From NCBI GenBank assembly GCA_016711505.1, contig JADJSV010000018.1, positions 62,001 to 126,000 of the forward strand: a stretch of 64,000 nt of DNA, in the 5' to 3' direction. The position numbers and the translations under genes were made by a program. Under the pieces are notes generated by a model. It saw only the letters and a program-made list of their open reading frames with translations. It was not told where the DNA came from and did no database searches. Shown piece by piece: positions 27,721 to 35,561 of this stretch. How positions within the stretch are numbered: the stretch's first letter is position 1; the number at the start of each line of letters is the position of its first letter. Origin of the DNA: Bacteroidota bacterium. Lineage in GTDB: Bacteria > Bacteroidota > Bacteroidia > AKYH767-A > 2013-40CM-41-45.

Positions 27721-28765
27721 TCGTGCTATGGTTTTTTACAAATGGAACATTGTTGTCTTGAACCAATATTCCTAAACTATCATAATATTGAGCAATACCA
27801 CCAAAAAACACCGTGTGCATTTCGTTGTTTGAAGCACTATATATTGGAATATGAGCACAGTGGTAGTGATTGTAATATTGAGAAAAAGCATTGTTTACTG
27901 TATGCCCTGTGCTGTCTATATTTACACAATTTAAATAAGGTAAATCAACACCCACTTGAAATACTCCCGAAAATGCAGTTAAACCTTCTTGGCCTGTTGG
28001 CATTATTTGCGGAACTACATTATAATCTCTTCTGTGAAGATTTGCAGCATCTACTATTGCAGGTAGATGTGTAACAGAAAGCGTTACACCATTATCGAAG
28101 ATTGTAAATTTTCTGCTTGCGTTAGTATAGATTTGAACAAATCCAGGTCCATGAGTTGGACCCATTGGGTTATACCTGCCGATAAATTTTTGACCGCCAG
28201 TAAGATAGAAAGTGTTATTGATTTTATTGAGATAACCGCCAGTAACAGCAAACATTGTGTCTGTTATCTGCCTAAAATTTGTTGCAAACGATGTTCCATT
28301 GATAACTGCATTTATAACATCGGGAACTTTAACTGCACTAAGATTTGGGTAGGTGATATGGTCAGCAGAAGTGTTGCTGTAACCATAGCCGCCTACCAAG
28401 TATAAATAATTTCCCTCCTGAAAAAATTCCATATTGGTTGAACTTAATTGTTCTTGCAAACCAATTGGAAGTGATGATAATGGAGCCGTCCATTTTTGTT
28501 GTGCAACTGGGTCAACAACTATTAATTGATTGTTGTGTCCCGCCACATCAAATGCAGCAAAGGGTTGTCTACGGTGCAAGCCATCTAATCGTCCACCAAT
28601 AATTAACCACTTACCATTGTGTTGACCCCAAGCATAAGCTTGTAAACCACCCAAGCCACTTATATTCATTGGTTCAATAGCAATATGAAATGGTGCAGTT
28701 TGAGCATTGCCTTGTGAGGTGAAAGCAATTAATAGTATTGCTAAAATTTTAATTCTGTTCATCAT
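27689..28765 (-). CDS. kelch-like propeller/T9SS protein, N-terminal part of a frameshifted gene
   Basis: Signal peptide (ILAILLIAFTSQGNAQ) followed by kelch-type repeats: GKWLIIGGRLDG, NYLYLVGGYGYS, NTFYLTGGQKFIG, MHTVFFGGIA. The frame ends in out-of-frame residues HSTSDKRCKWHNG after VPFVKN, at a six-base homopolymer. The complete protein would be a surface-exposed or secreted propeller. It begins immediately after the TetR stop codon, so it is translated from the same message. Its role in an efflux operon is unclear. Confidence 0.82.
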   Translation of the reverse strand: MMNRIKILAILLIAFTSQGNAQTAPFHIAIEPMNISGLGGLQAYAWGQHNGKWLIIGGRLDGLHRRQPFAAFDVAGHNNQLIVVDPVAQQKWTAPLSSLPIGLQEQLSSTNMEFFQEGNYLYLVGGYGYSNTSADHITYPNLSAVKVPDVINAVINGTSFATNFRQITDTMFAVTGGYLNKINNTFYLTGGQKFIGRYNPMGPTHGPGFVQIYTNASRKFTIFDNGVTLSVTHLPAIVDAANLHRRDYNVVPQIMPTGQEGLTAFSGVFQVGVDLPYLNCVNIDSTGHTVNNAFSQYYNHYHCAHIPIYSASNNEMHTVFFGGIAQYYDSLGILVQDNNVPFVKNHSTSDKRCKWHNG

Positions 28766-29356
28766 CTATTTGTTTTTTATTAATGTTAAAACCGATTGTA
28801 TCATATTGTCACCGTTTCTACTTATGTCAAATTGAAAATTTGCAACTCTCCATTTAAACATTTTCAGTCGGAAAGTTCCCATCACGATATGCATTAATTC
28901 ATCAGATGTTATAGAATTTGTAAAAACTTTTTTTTGTTGCCCTTCCAAAATTATAGGCATTAAGTGTTTCATTTTTACACCCATTATTTTCAATATAGTT
29001 TCGTTTATGCGTTGACTTTCTTCCATAAGTCCATCAGAAAATACCGCCACTACAAAGTGTGGGTTCTTTTTAAAAAATGAAAACTGATTTTGAAACAGCG
29101 TTATGAATTTTTCTTCGGGTGATTGATCGCTGGAAATTGCATTAGTATAGCGTTCATCCATACTCTTAGCAAGATATTCGAGCAAGGCAATAATTATTTC
29201 TTCCTTGCTTGTAAAGTGCCTGTAAATGGCACTTTCAGAAAACTTCATTTCCTTAGCAAGGTTCTTAATTGTTAAGCCACTTACTCCCGAAGTAGTAAGT
29301 ATTTTACCTGCTGCTTCTATAATTTCAAGTTGTCTGTCTGAAATTGCTGTTGTCAT
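28766..29356 (-). CDS. TetR-family transcriptional regulator
   Basis: A 196-residue one-component repressor. The N-terminal helix-turn-helix is complete (IIEAAGKILTTSGVSGLTIKNLA, SESAIYRHFTSKEEIIIALL, residues about 12-60). The C-terminal ligand/dimer domain is divergent. It lies inside the operon, third gene, 3 bp after dps and directly abutting the kelch gene. Twin TGAAT/ATTCA palindromes at the operon promoter (30.29-30.34 kb) are its likely autoregulatory operators. Confidence 0.9.
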   Translation of the reverse strand: MTTAISDRQLEIIEAAGKILTTSGVSGLTIKNLAKEMKFSESAIYRHFTSKEEIIIALLEYLAKSMDERYTNAISSDQSPEEKFITLFQNQFSFFKKNPHFVVAVFSDGLMEESQRINETILKIMGVKMKHLMPIILEGQQKKVFTNSITSDELMHIVMGTFRLKMFKWRVANFQFDISRNGDNMIQSVLTLIKNK

Positions 29357-29359
29357 TTG

Positions 29360-29836
29360 TTATTTTTTTAAGAATGAAGAATACATCCATACTTGTTTTT
29401 CCTGAAAACGGATATAATCGCTCATTAAAGCATTTGTTCCTTCATCGTTCGCATCAGTAGCTAATGCAAGAATTTCTCTTTGCATTACGATTACTGTTTT
29501 AAATGCTTCCAGAATTTGTTCAACTGCAATTAAACCATCAGAAATTTTCTTGCTTTCCTTTATTGTTGATGTTTTAGAATATTGAGAATAACTATGCTCG
29601 GGTGTATGCCCCAATGTTAATATACGTTCAGCAACTTCATCAATTTTTAGCAACAAATCATTGTAGAGTTCTTCAAATTTTAAATGCAGCTCAAAAAACT
29701 TTTCACCTTTGATGTTCCAGTGAAAGCCCCTCGTGTTTTGATAAAAGATTGAATAGTTTGCCAATAACTTGTTTAATTTATTTGCCAAATCTTCGGCTTT
29801 GTCTTGGTGTAAACCAATTGCATTTATTTTTTTCAT
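29360..29836 (-). CDS. dps: Dps-family ferritin-like DNA-protection protein
   Basis: A 158-residue miniferritin. It stores iron by oxidising Fe(II) with H2O2 and can protect DNA. The inter-subunit ferroxidase ligands are present: the His in NTRGFHWNIKGEKFFELH and the Asp/Glu in LLLKIDEVAERILTLGHTP. Length and helix pattern fit the dodecameric family. Co-transcription with a TetR regulator and an efflux pump ties oxidative or metal stress to export. Confidence 0.92.
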   Translation of the reverse strand: MKKINAIGLHQDKAEDLANKLNKLLANYSIFYQNTRGFHWNIKGEKFFELHLKFEELYNDLLLKIDEVAERILTLGHTPEHSYSQYSKTSTIKESKKISDGLIAVEQILEAFKTVIVMQREILALATDANDEGTNALMSDYIRFQEKQVWMYSSFLKK

Positions 29837-29861
29837 CTTTATTTATTTTAGAGTTTATGAT

Positions 29862-30272
29862 TTATTGAGTGACAGATTTCATTTTCAAAAAGGCAACACC
29901 TAACCAAATTACCGAAGCTGTCATTGCAATTGCTCCGATTAATACTAAAGCAGGAGGCAAACCAAAATACACCTCTGTTAGTATTCCTATTGGCATTAAC
30001 AATCCAGTAAGTGCCAACCAAGAAATGACTTTCACGTTTTGGAGTTTGTCTCTGAAATGTAGAAGCAAATAACCAATTAGGATGTTTAGAAAGGCAAACA
30101 AGTTCCCGTGAACGTGAGCCAGTCTGCTTTCAAAATGTTTTCCGATACTGTATGAGTTTGCCCATTCTTCTTTACCCGGAGCAAAGTCACGGAGGTAGAT
30201 TAATAGAAAGCCATAAGCCATAAAAAGCCCCATTGTCAGGAAGCCAATTGCGATGTTGTTTTTGCCGTTCAT
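29862..30272 (-). CDS. four-TM membrane protein, possibly related to styrene-oxide isomerase-like proteins
   Basis: A 136-residue membrane protein with four hydrophobic segments (about 8-26, 55-76, 83-102, 108-128). The motif HVHGNLFAFLNILIGYLLLHF places two His and an Asn next to a helix, reminiscent of the haem-binding styrene-oxide isomerase family; this is a weak resemblance. It is the first gene of the 10-kb operon, directly behind the TetR-type operators. Confidence 0.65.
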   Translation of the reverse strand: MNGKNNIAIGFLTMGLFMAYGFLLIYLRDFAPGKEEWANSYSIGKHFESRLAHVHGNLFAFLNILIGYLLLHFRDKLQNVKVISWLALTGLLMPIGILTEVYFGLPPALVLIGAIAMTASVIWLGVAFLKMKSVTQ

Positions 30273-30290
30273 TTTGATTGTATTTATAAT

Positions 30291-30341
30291 GTTAGTGAAT
30301 ATTCACTCACAAAGGTAATTGAATTATATTCACGCCTGCAA
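30291..30341 (-). promoter_or_regulatory. promoter with twin TetR-type operators for the efflux/stress operon
   Basis: Minus strand: TTG (30341-30339), 21 nt, TACCTTTG (30317-30310), a Bacteroidota promoter. Operator O1, AGTGAATATTCACT (30294-30307), is a perfect 14-bp palindrome extending to 20 bp with one mismatched pair, and covers the start site. O2, TGAAT-TAT-ATTCA (30320-30332), lies between the two promoter boxes. Their centres are about 26 bp apart. Binding at either would block RNA polymerase; the TetR protein encoded in the operon is the obvious candidate. Confidence 0.7.
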
Positions 30342-30853
30342 GTTTTTTTTGAGAAAACTTTAAAATATGACGAAAATCATCTGGTGCGGTGGGAAATTGG
30401 CTCTTTTGGGGTTTGCCTGTGTGTCGGCTTGTGTGAAGGGGCAAACCCCAAATGTGCCAATGTGGGCTGGCTAAAATTATTTTTTAAAATGTGCGGTGGG
30501 GAAATTTTTAAAACAAATGCGTTGGCTTTAGTGTCGGCAAAATGGTCTGGCGGTGTCGAGTTACAGCGAAATTGTCAACCGAGTTTTTGTCGTCCGAGAA
30601 TTTATTTGGCAGTCAAAAGTCTGGTCGTTTTGGTGTCCGTCTTACGGTTGCACGGTCGTCTTTTAGGCTTGCTTATAACGTTTGTGTTTACGCATCAGTT
30701 GCATTAACCCTCTATTTAAGCAGGCTTTATGAAACTAATTGCCTTTATAGAAATAGTATAAAATTAATTCTAGTAAACAAGTATACAAATTAAATCTCCC
30801 ACTAAATCCGGCTTTTACCTAAAACACGGAGGCACATAAACACTTTTGTAAAA
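30342..30853. repeat. right border region of the efflux/stress block
   Basis: Gene-free. It holds the right hairpin, then AAAATTATTTTTTAAAA (30473-30489), AAATTTTTAAAAC (30502-30514), a GTGTCGAGTTA motif and AGGCTTGCTTATAAC (30665-30679), the mirror image of the left border. From 30680 to 30853 the DNA is ordinary AT-rich spacer before an outer-membrane protein gene. ORFs of 83 and 107 codons here look spurious. Confidence 0.6.
30400..30457 (+). other. structured hairpin, right copy
   Basis: Perfect 13-bp inner stem TTTGGGGTTTGCC/GGCAAACCCCAAA (30405-30417 with 30440-30452), a tct/tgt internal loop, outer TTGGC/GCCAA and a loop containing GTGTGTCGGCTTGTGTG. Architecture and orientation match the hairpin at 20.4 kb. 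Confidence 0.7.
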
Positions 30854-31549
30854 TCAATAAAGCCCAATCTCAAGTCCCAAAATCACCTGCGGCATCTCCT
30901 GCATCTGATATTTGGATTTGAACAAATCGGTAAAACGATAAGACGCCCAGAGGCTGATATGGCTATATCCGAATCTGGCAAACGCTTCAGCCTGTATTTT
31001 TTTTACGTAATCGAGATCGTCGACTTCGGTACGGGCGGTGCCATATCCTGTTTCATACTTATAGACTTCCGACATAGACAAACAATATTTTCCTGTTACT
31101 CCGAGATCTAAATAAGTTCCCATGAAATTACCTCTGTTCACATCGAAGTTAAACCGATTGAATTGTCCAAGCGAAACAGCCGACACATCAAAACGTCTGT
31201 CTTCAATCGGAGTTCCGTAAGGTGAAAGTGCTCCGGGTGCTCTTTTCAGTTTATAATTCGTAAAGTCGATTTGAAATTCCCAACCTAATGAATAGAGCGG
31301 ACTGATCTTAAATTTTTTCCTGAGACCAAATCCCCATGAAACAGAATTGCCTGCAATAATTTCCTGTCTGTCTGAAACCGGAAGCACAAATCCGAATTTT
31401 ATCAACCCTTGTGTGAATTTTTCCTGATTGGGTCCTTTATCGTATTTCTTTTCGAGAGCTCTGTCGTAGTTTAATAAAACAGTTTGTGCCCGTGCAGAAA
31501 CTGCGTTTAGAATAAAAATCAGGAATAAAATTTGTGTTAGCTTTTTCAT
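30854..31549 (-). CDS. hypothetical outer-membrane/secreted beta-rich protein
   Basis: A 231-residue protein with signal peptide (LFLIFILNAVSARAQ) and alternating amphipathic strands (SWGFGLRKKFKI, YLDLGVTGKYCLSM, HISLWASYRFTDLF) ending in an aromatic-containing strand (VILGLEIGLY), as expected for a small outer-membrane beta-barrel. No specific family recognised. It begins 2 bp after the subtilase gene and is the last gene of a three-gene secreted-protein operon. Confidence 0.75.
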   Translation of the reverse strand: MKKLTQILFLIFILNAVSARAQTVLLNYDRALEKKYDKGPNQEKFTQGLIKFGFVLPVSDRQEIIAGNSVSWGFGLRKKFKISPLYSLGWEFQIDFTNYKLKRAPGALSPYGTPIEDRRFDVSAVSLGQFNRFNFDVNRGNFMGTYLDLGVTGKYCLSMSEVYKYETGYGTARTEVDDLDYVKKIQAEAFARFGYSHISLWASYRFTDLFKSKYQMQEMPQVILGLEIGLY

Positions 31550-31551
31550 TC

Positions 31552-33165
31552 TTATTTAATTTCTTCAGATTCTAATTTTGGAAAATCCAGTTTGCTGGTA
31601 TAGCCTTCAAAATGAACTGTAACTTCATCGCCTTCGTTAAAATCCTGCGCCTGCAGGTTCAGCATTTCTTTTCTACCGGCAAGAAAAACAGTATACGATT
31701 TTACTGATCCGTATTTATCTGTTACTTTATAGAAAAGATTTCTTTGAGCATTATAACCTAATGCGATTTCCTGGTCGGGATAAGAATACTTTTCGCGGAG
31801 GACAACTTTTATCTGATCATTCACAATTACGAAATCAAATGTAGGCTCTATCGTTCTGGTCGTGTCAGTAAAATATTTCGCTTGAGGAATTCCGTAGCCA
31901 TGTGCATAATCAAAATATGGATAAAGATGTCCGCTCTTTTCAATCTCGCGAAACAATTGCATGTTTGAAAGTGATCTGTTCGTCTGCCAGGCGCATGCTG
32001 CAAATCCTGCAACCAAGGGAGCAGAGAATGATGTTCCGAAAGCCTCCTTTATACCGCTAACGCTTGCTGCTATGATATCTGCGGGTGCAGTTACATTTGG
32101 TTTCAGACGTCCATCACTTGTTGGACCAAATGAACTGAAATAAATATGTAGGTCGGTTCCGGGATCTGTGCCACCTACTGCCAAAACACTATCAGCATCA
32201 GCAGGTGTATCGATGTAGTGCCAGTTGTCGCGAGCTTCATTTCCCGCTGAATTTACAACCAGAATTCCTTTCGATGCAGCAACTGTAGCTGCCATTGCGA
32301 TGAGACTATTCCGGCCATTCATTTCATCGTTGAAATATCTGTTGTATGTATATCCTAATGAACTGCTGATAATATTCGCACCATTTTTATCTGCCCATTC
32401 AGCTGCTACCAGCCAATTCTCTTCTTCGCTAATGGTTTCTGAAAAAACTTTTTCTGTTCTTGCCAGCAACACTTCTGCACCTGTAGCGAGTCCGATCTTA
32501 ACAGTATCGAGCTCACCAACAATACATGAGAGAGCGGCGCTTCCATGCCAATGGCTGACGAAAACGTCTTCTTTCTTTCTTACAAAATCATAAGTAGCAA
32601 TGATCCGTTTCTCATTTCTCAATTTAGTGAATACGCTATTTTCATCTGCTCCTTTAAAACCGGCATCCAATACTGCTATACGAATCCCCTTTCCATCGAT
32701 GTTTCTTTCGTTGAAAAGCTTGCCACCCAAACGATCTGTCTGATAATGTAAGAGCGCACGATTGTATGTGTTTAGATCTTTCGACTCTTCTGTTTTAAAG
32801 GCTAAAACAACTTGTCCGTTCATTTCGCGAACAGAAGAAACAAAAGGCAGTGCTTTGATGGATTCAATTCTATCTGGAGAAGTATACGCTGCTATTCCAT
32901 TTAACCACCTGCTGGAATAACTTTCAGAATCGCTTAATAAAAGTACTTGTGAACAGTAATTTTCGTTGACCGGAAAATCTTTTTCATCGCAAAGATTCAA
33001 TCCTTGTGACAACCTTTGGTCAATCGTTCGTTGAGAAAAATAAGCGTATGGATCGAATTCCACACCTGATTTGTCAGTAAAACTTATCCAATATTTTTCA
33101 GCAAATAGATTCCGTGAATGAATAAGCAGAATAATGACAATTACATATTTCAGTCTGTTTGCCAT
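31552..33165 (-). CDS. S8-family subtilisin-like serine protease
   Basis: An exported 537-residue peptidase. The triad is intact: Asp167 (IAVLDAGF), His207 (SHWHGSAAL), Ser379 (GTSFSAPLVAG), with oxyanion Asn309 (VNSAGNEA). A signal peptide (VIVIILLIHSRNLFA) precedes an inhibitor-like prodomain to about residue 145. The C-terminal 100 residues form a beta-rich extension without an obvious T9SS signature. It follows a small secreted protein gene by 13 bp. Probable role: extracellular or periplasmic proteolysis. Confidence 0.93.
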   Translation of the reverse strand: MANRLKYVIVIILLIHSRNLFAEKYWISFTDKSGVEFDPYAYFSQRTIDQRLSQGLNLCDEKDFPVNENYCSQVLLLSDSESYSSRWLNGIAAYTSPDRIESIKALPFVSSVREMNGQVVLAFKTEESKDLNTYNRALLHYQTDRLGGKLFNERNIDGKGIRIAVLDAGFKGADENSVFTKLRNEKRIIATYDFVRKKEDVFVSHWHGSAALSCIVGELDTVKIGLATGAEVLLARTEKVFSETISEEENWLVAAEWADKNGANIISSSLGYTYNRYFNDEMNGRNSLIAMAATVAASKGILVVNSAGNEARDNWHYIDTPADADSVLAVGGTDPGTDLHIYFSSFGPTSDGRLKPNVTAPADIIAASVSGIKEAFGTSFSAPLVAGFAACAWQTNRSLSNMQLFREIEKSGHLYPYFDYAHGYGIPQAKYFTDTTRTIEPTFDFVIVNDQIKVVLREKYSYPDQEIALGYNAQRNLFYKVTDKYGSVKSYTVFLAGRKEMLNLQAQDFNEGDEVTVHFEGYTSKLDFPKLESEEIK

Positions 33166-33178
33166 TCATTATCTTGTT

Positions 33179-33673
33179 TCAGGAAAACTTTTTTGTCCAC
33201 TTAAGAATATTTACTACACGTGTTCCATCTTCATATGTATCACCAAATTTTATGCGGAGGTAATCATCAGGGAAGTCATAGGTGTATTCCATTTCCTGGC
33301 CTTTACTGATGATTGCTTTTGCCTTTGAATACTGTTTGATCTCGGGGAAATAATTTTTGTATAGATACACACCTTTCACATCAGTAGTTAAAAACTGCAC
33401 ATCGTATGATTCTCCGGTGAGATTGTATGATTCATAGCCGTCTTCTTTTTTAACGACAGCGACTTTCGCTGCCTTTGGATATTTACGGACATCGTACAAG
33501 GTATCATATCGATAAAATTCCTGGGTTGTGGAAACGTTCCAGATTCCTTCGATAGGATCAAGGGAATCTTTTCCTGAAACGAAGTAAGTGCGGAACGATT
33601 CTTCCGATAAAAGTTCCTGACCATTCGAATGAATGCTGATCAATAGTAGAAGTGCGGTAAATAGTTTTCTCAC
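33179..33673 (-). CDS. hypothetical secreted protein
   Basis: A 164-residue protein with a signal peptide (LFTALLLLISIHSNG). The mature part reads PIEGIWNVSTTQEFYRYDTLYD, then several strands (ESYNLTGESYDVQF, VKGVYLYKNYF) and ends TRVVNILKWTKKFS, suggesting a small lipocalin-like barrel; that is fold-level inference. It is first gene of the operon with the subtilase and the barrel protein. Confidence 0.7.
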   Translation of the reverse strand: MRKLFTALLLLISIHSNGQELLSEESFRTYFVSGKDSLDPIEGIWNVSTTQEFYRYDTLYDVRKYPKAAKVAVVKKEDGYESYNLTGESYDVQFLTTDVKGVYLYKNYFPEIKQYSKAKAIISKGQEMEYTYDFPDDYLRIKFGDTYEDGTRVVNILKWTKKFS

Positions 33674-33699
33674 GATTTCAAAAATACACTTTTATTTAT

Positions 33700-33909
33700 T
33701 ACAAAGAGATAAAACAACGGCAATCCACAAACAGTTATGGGTGATAAGTTGAGGTTCTTGTTGCAAAAAAGAACCCACATTTACGCGGTTACGATTCCGG
33801 TTTTAAATTTTGTCCTTTGGCCATTTATCATTGCTGTCTGCCATGTGGTGGATAGTCGTGCAAGAGGGGAAATCGTGGGGCTTCTTGCCGGCGAAAGCGG
33901 CGTTTTTTT
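33700..33909 (+). ncRNA. candidate structured RNA with its own terminator
   Basis: Plus-strand gene-free DNA, GC-richer than surrounding spacers. It has a local stem GGTTCTT/AAGAACC (33753-33759 with 33769-33775), a long-range pairing ATCCAC/GTGGAT (33723-33728 with 33848-33853) and a final GCCG/CGGC hairpin followed by seven T (33887-33909). No plus-strand gene reads into this terminator. ORFs here have no protein-like content. It could be a 6S-type or other small RNA, but I recognise no conserved signature. Confidence 0.3.
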
Positions 33910-33933
33910 ATTACATATCTATTCAACTTATTG

Positions 33934-33980
33934 GGTTTGCTTGTAAGCAAAGGCAGCGATTTTTTTTCGCGGCCCCCGGG
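33934..33980. other. second hairpin and GC-rich patch
   Basis: TTTGCTT-GT-AAGCAAA (33936-33951) is a perfect 7-bp stem, followed by a T8 run and the GC-rich string cgcggcccccgggg, which is unusual in this AT-rich genome. Meaning unclear. Confidence 0.3.
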
Positions 33981-34025
33981 GTAAAATATGTATAGTCTTG
34001 AACACCTAAAACAAAACTTTACTAA

Positions 34026-35555
34026 TTACTTATTCAGCTTTATTCTTTCATGACGGTTGAGTAATTCCCACGCTGTTAAAAAAACCAACTGGGCTCTCTT
34101 TCTTAATAGTGGGAAGTTTATCTTTTCCAAAGTATCGCTTGGTTTATGATAGTCGGCATGGGTACCATTAAAATAAAAAATGACCGGAATATTATTTTTT
34201 GCAAAATTATAGTGGTCGCTTCTCTGATAGTATCTGTTGGGATCTTTATCATTATCAAAAGCTGAATCAAGTTCAAGTTTTGTAAATTCTGAATTCGTAT
34301 TAAAATTGATTTGGGCAAGTTCTTTACTCAGGCGATCGGCGCCAATAAGATATATGTAGTCGGTGACTTTCAGACTATCATGCTTTTCGTCTGTTCTTCC
34401 GATCATATCTATATTCAGATTGGCTACAGTTTTTTCCAGAGGAACAATCGGATGTTTCACGTAGAACGAAGATCCGAGTAGTCCTTTTTCTTCTCCACTA
34501 ACATTCATAAACAAAATACTTCTTTCCGGACCATGTCCTTCGTTTTTTGCTTTCTGAAAAAGTCGCGCCATTTCAAGAACTGCAGATGTTCCGCTTCCGT
34601 TATCATCAGCACCATAGTTTATCAGAGAATCTCTGATGCCTAAATGATCGTAATGAGACGAGATAACGATGTATTCATCTTTCTTTGATTTTCCTGAAAC
34701 TATTGCCAGAACGTTTTCACCGACGAGAGATTTGGTTTCACTAATCATTTTAAGACTACACTCAACGATCTTGCTGATGATTTTCGGTTTGCCTTTTTTT
34801 TCAAGCTTCTTTATATATGCATCATACAGTTTTTTTTTATGGTGCGGTAGGAAGTTTTCTGCTGTATTCGGGCTTAAAAAAAGTATCGGAATTAATGAGC
34901 GACTTAGTTCGGAGGATAATAAAGAGTCGTTTTCGATGCGGTGAATAATTTCCGGAATGCTATCAACTACAATAAAAATAGTGGCGGGATTTTTTTCTTT
35001 TAAACTTTTTATATAGGGAATCAATTCTTGTCCGGACTCAGGAAGCGAAGAATCTTTTAGCTTTTCTTTCCATTCCGGTTTTTTCCAGCGGACTAAAATA
35101 TTTTTTCCTGTTATGTTTTTTTCCTGGAAATCATTATAGGTATTACTTGAAATTCCAAAACCGGTGATCAGAATATTATTTAATATCAGAAAAGTGTCTT
35201 TAGGTGGACCAACATAATAGAAGTGATTATAGTAAATGAAATATTTACCATCGATCGCCAGATTTCTTCCTGTATTTGCCCTAATACTTAAAGAGTGTTT
35301 TTGAATTTGAACAGGAATTCCCCATCCGGAATATTTTGAGGCTAAAAAAGCGGCCGCTTTTTTCTGTCCGGGATAACCGGTTTCACGGCCTTCTAATGAG
35401 TCTGAGGCTAAAACAGATAGGTAAGATCTGATGGAATCTTCGGAAAGGGCATCGGCATAATCTTTTTTCAAAGACTGTGAAAATGCTGACTTCCGGGGGA
35501 AGAAATTTAAAAGTAAGAGTAAGTTAAAGAGTAGGAGTAAGTTTCGTAAACGCAT
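34026..35555 (-). CDS. M28-family zinc metallopeptidase
   Basis: An exported 509-residue aminopeptidase-type enzyme. Two-zinc ligands are all present: His301 and Asp303 (SSHYDHLG), Asp317 (YGADDNGSG), Glu355-Glu356 (VSGEEKGLLGS), Asp383 (LNIDMIG), His448 (RSDHYNFA). A PA-like insert occupies about 100-285. The signal peptide is long and Leu-rich. It lies 6 bp after rpiB. Likely periplasmic or extracellular peptide degradation. Confidence 0.92.
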   Translation of the reverse strand: MRLRNLLLLFNLLLLLNFFPRKSAFSQSLKKDYADALSEDSIRSYLSVLASDSLEGRETGYPGQKKAAAFLASKYSGWGIPVQIQKHSLSIRANTGRNLAIDGKYFIYYNHFYYVGPPKDTFLILNNILITGFGISSNTYNDFQEKNITGKNILVRWKKPEWKEKLKDSSLPESGQELIPYIKSLKEKNPATIFIVVDSIPEIIHRIENDSLLSSELSRSLIPILFLSPNTAENFLPHHKKKLYDAYIKKLEKKGKPKIISKIVECSLKMISETKSLVGENVLAIVSGKSKKDEYIVISSHYDHLGIRDSLINYGADDNGSGTSAVLEMARLFQKAKNEGHGPERSILFMNVSGEEKGLLGSSFYVKHPIVPLEKTVANLNIDMIGRTDEKHDSLKVTDYIYLIGADRLSKELAQINFNTNSEFTKLELDSAFDNDKDPNRYYQRSDHYNFAKNNIPVIFYFNGTHADYHKPSDTLEKINFPLLRKRAQLVFLTAWELLNRHERIKLNK

Positions 35556-35561
35556 ACTTTG

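Larger units (their letters stand above)
20232..30679. mobile_element. putative 10.4-kb genomic island with mirrored borders (no transposase)
   Basis: Enclosed by GTTATAAGC(T/A)(G/A)GCCT in inverted orientation at both outer ends and by matching AT-rich motifs and hairpins inside. All ten genes run one way, and base composition looks AT-richer than the nuo genes (judged by eye). No integrase, transposase or tRNA target is visible, so mobility is inference from the borders. Confidence 0.4.

Noticed and set aside
30384..30793. ORFs of 107 and 83 codons on the plus strand
   Set aside because: They cross the right hairpin and border motifs, are Cys/Trp/Val-rich and lie opposite to the surrounding operons.
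33737..33995. Two overlapping plus-strand ORFs of 61-69 codons
   Set aside because: Overlapping frames, hairpins and a terminator inside the frame; a structured RNA explains the region better.
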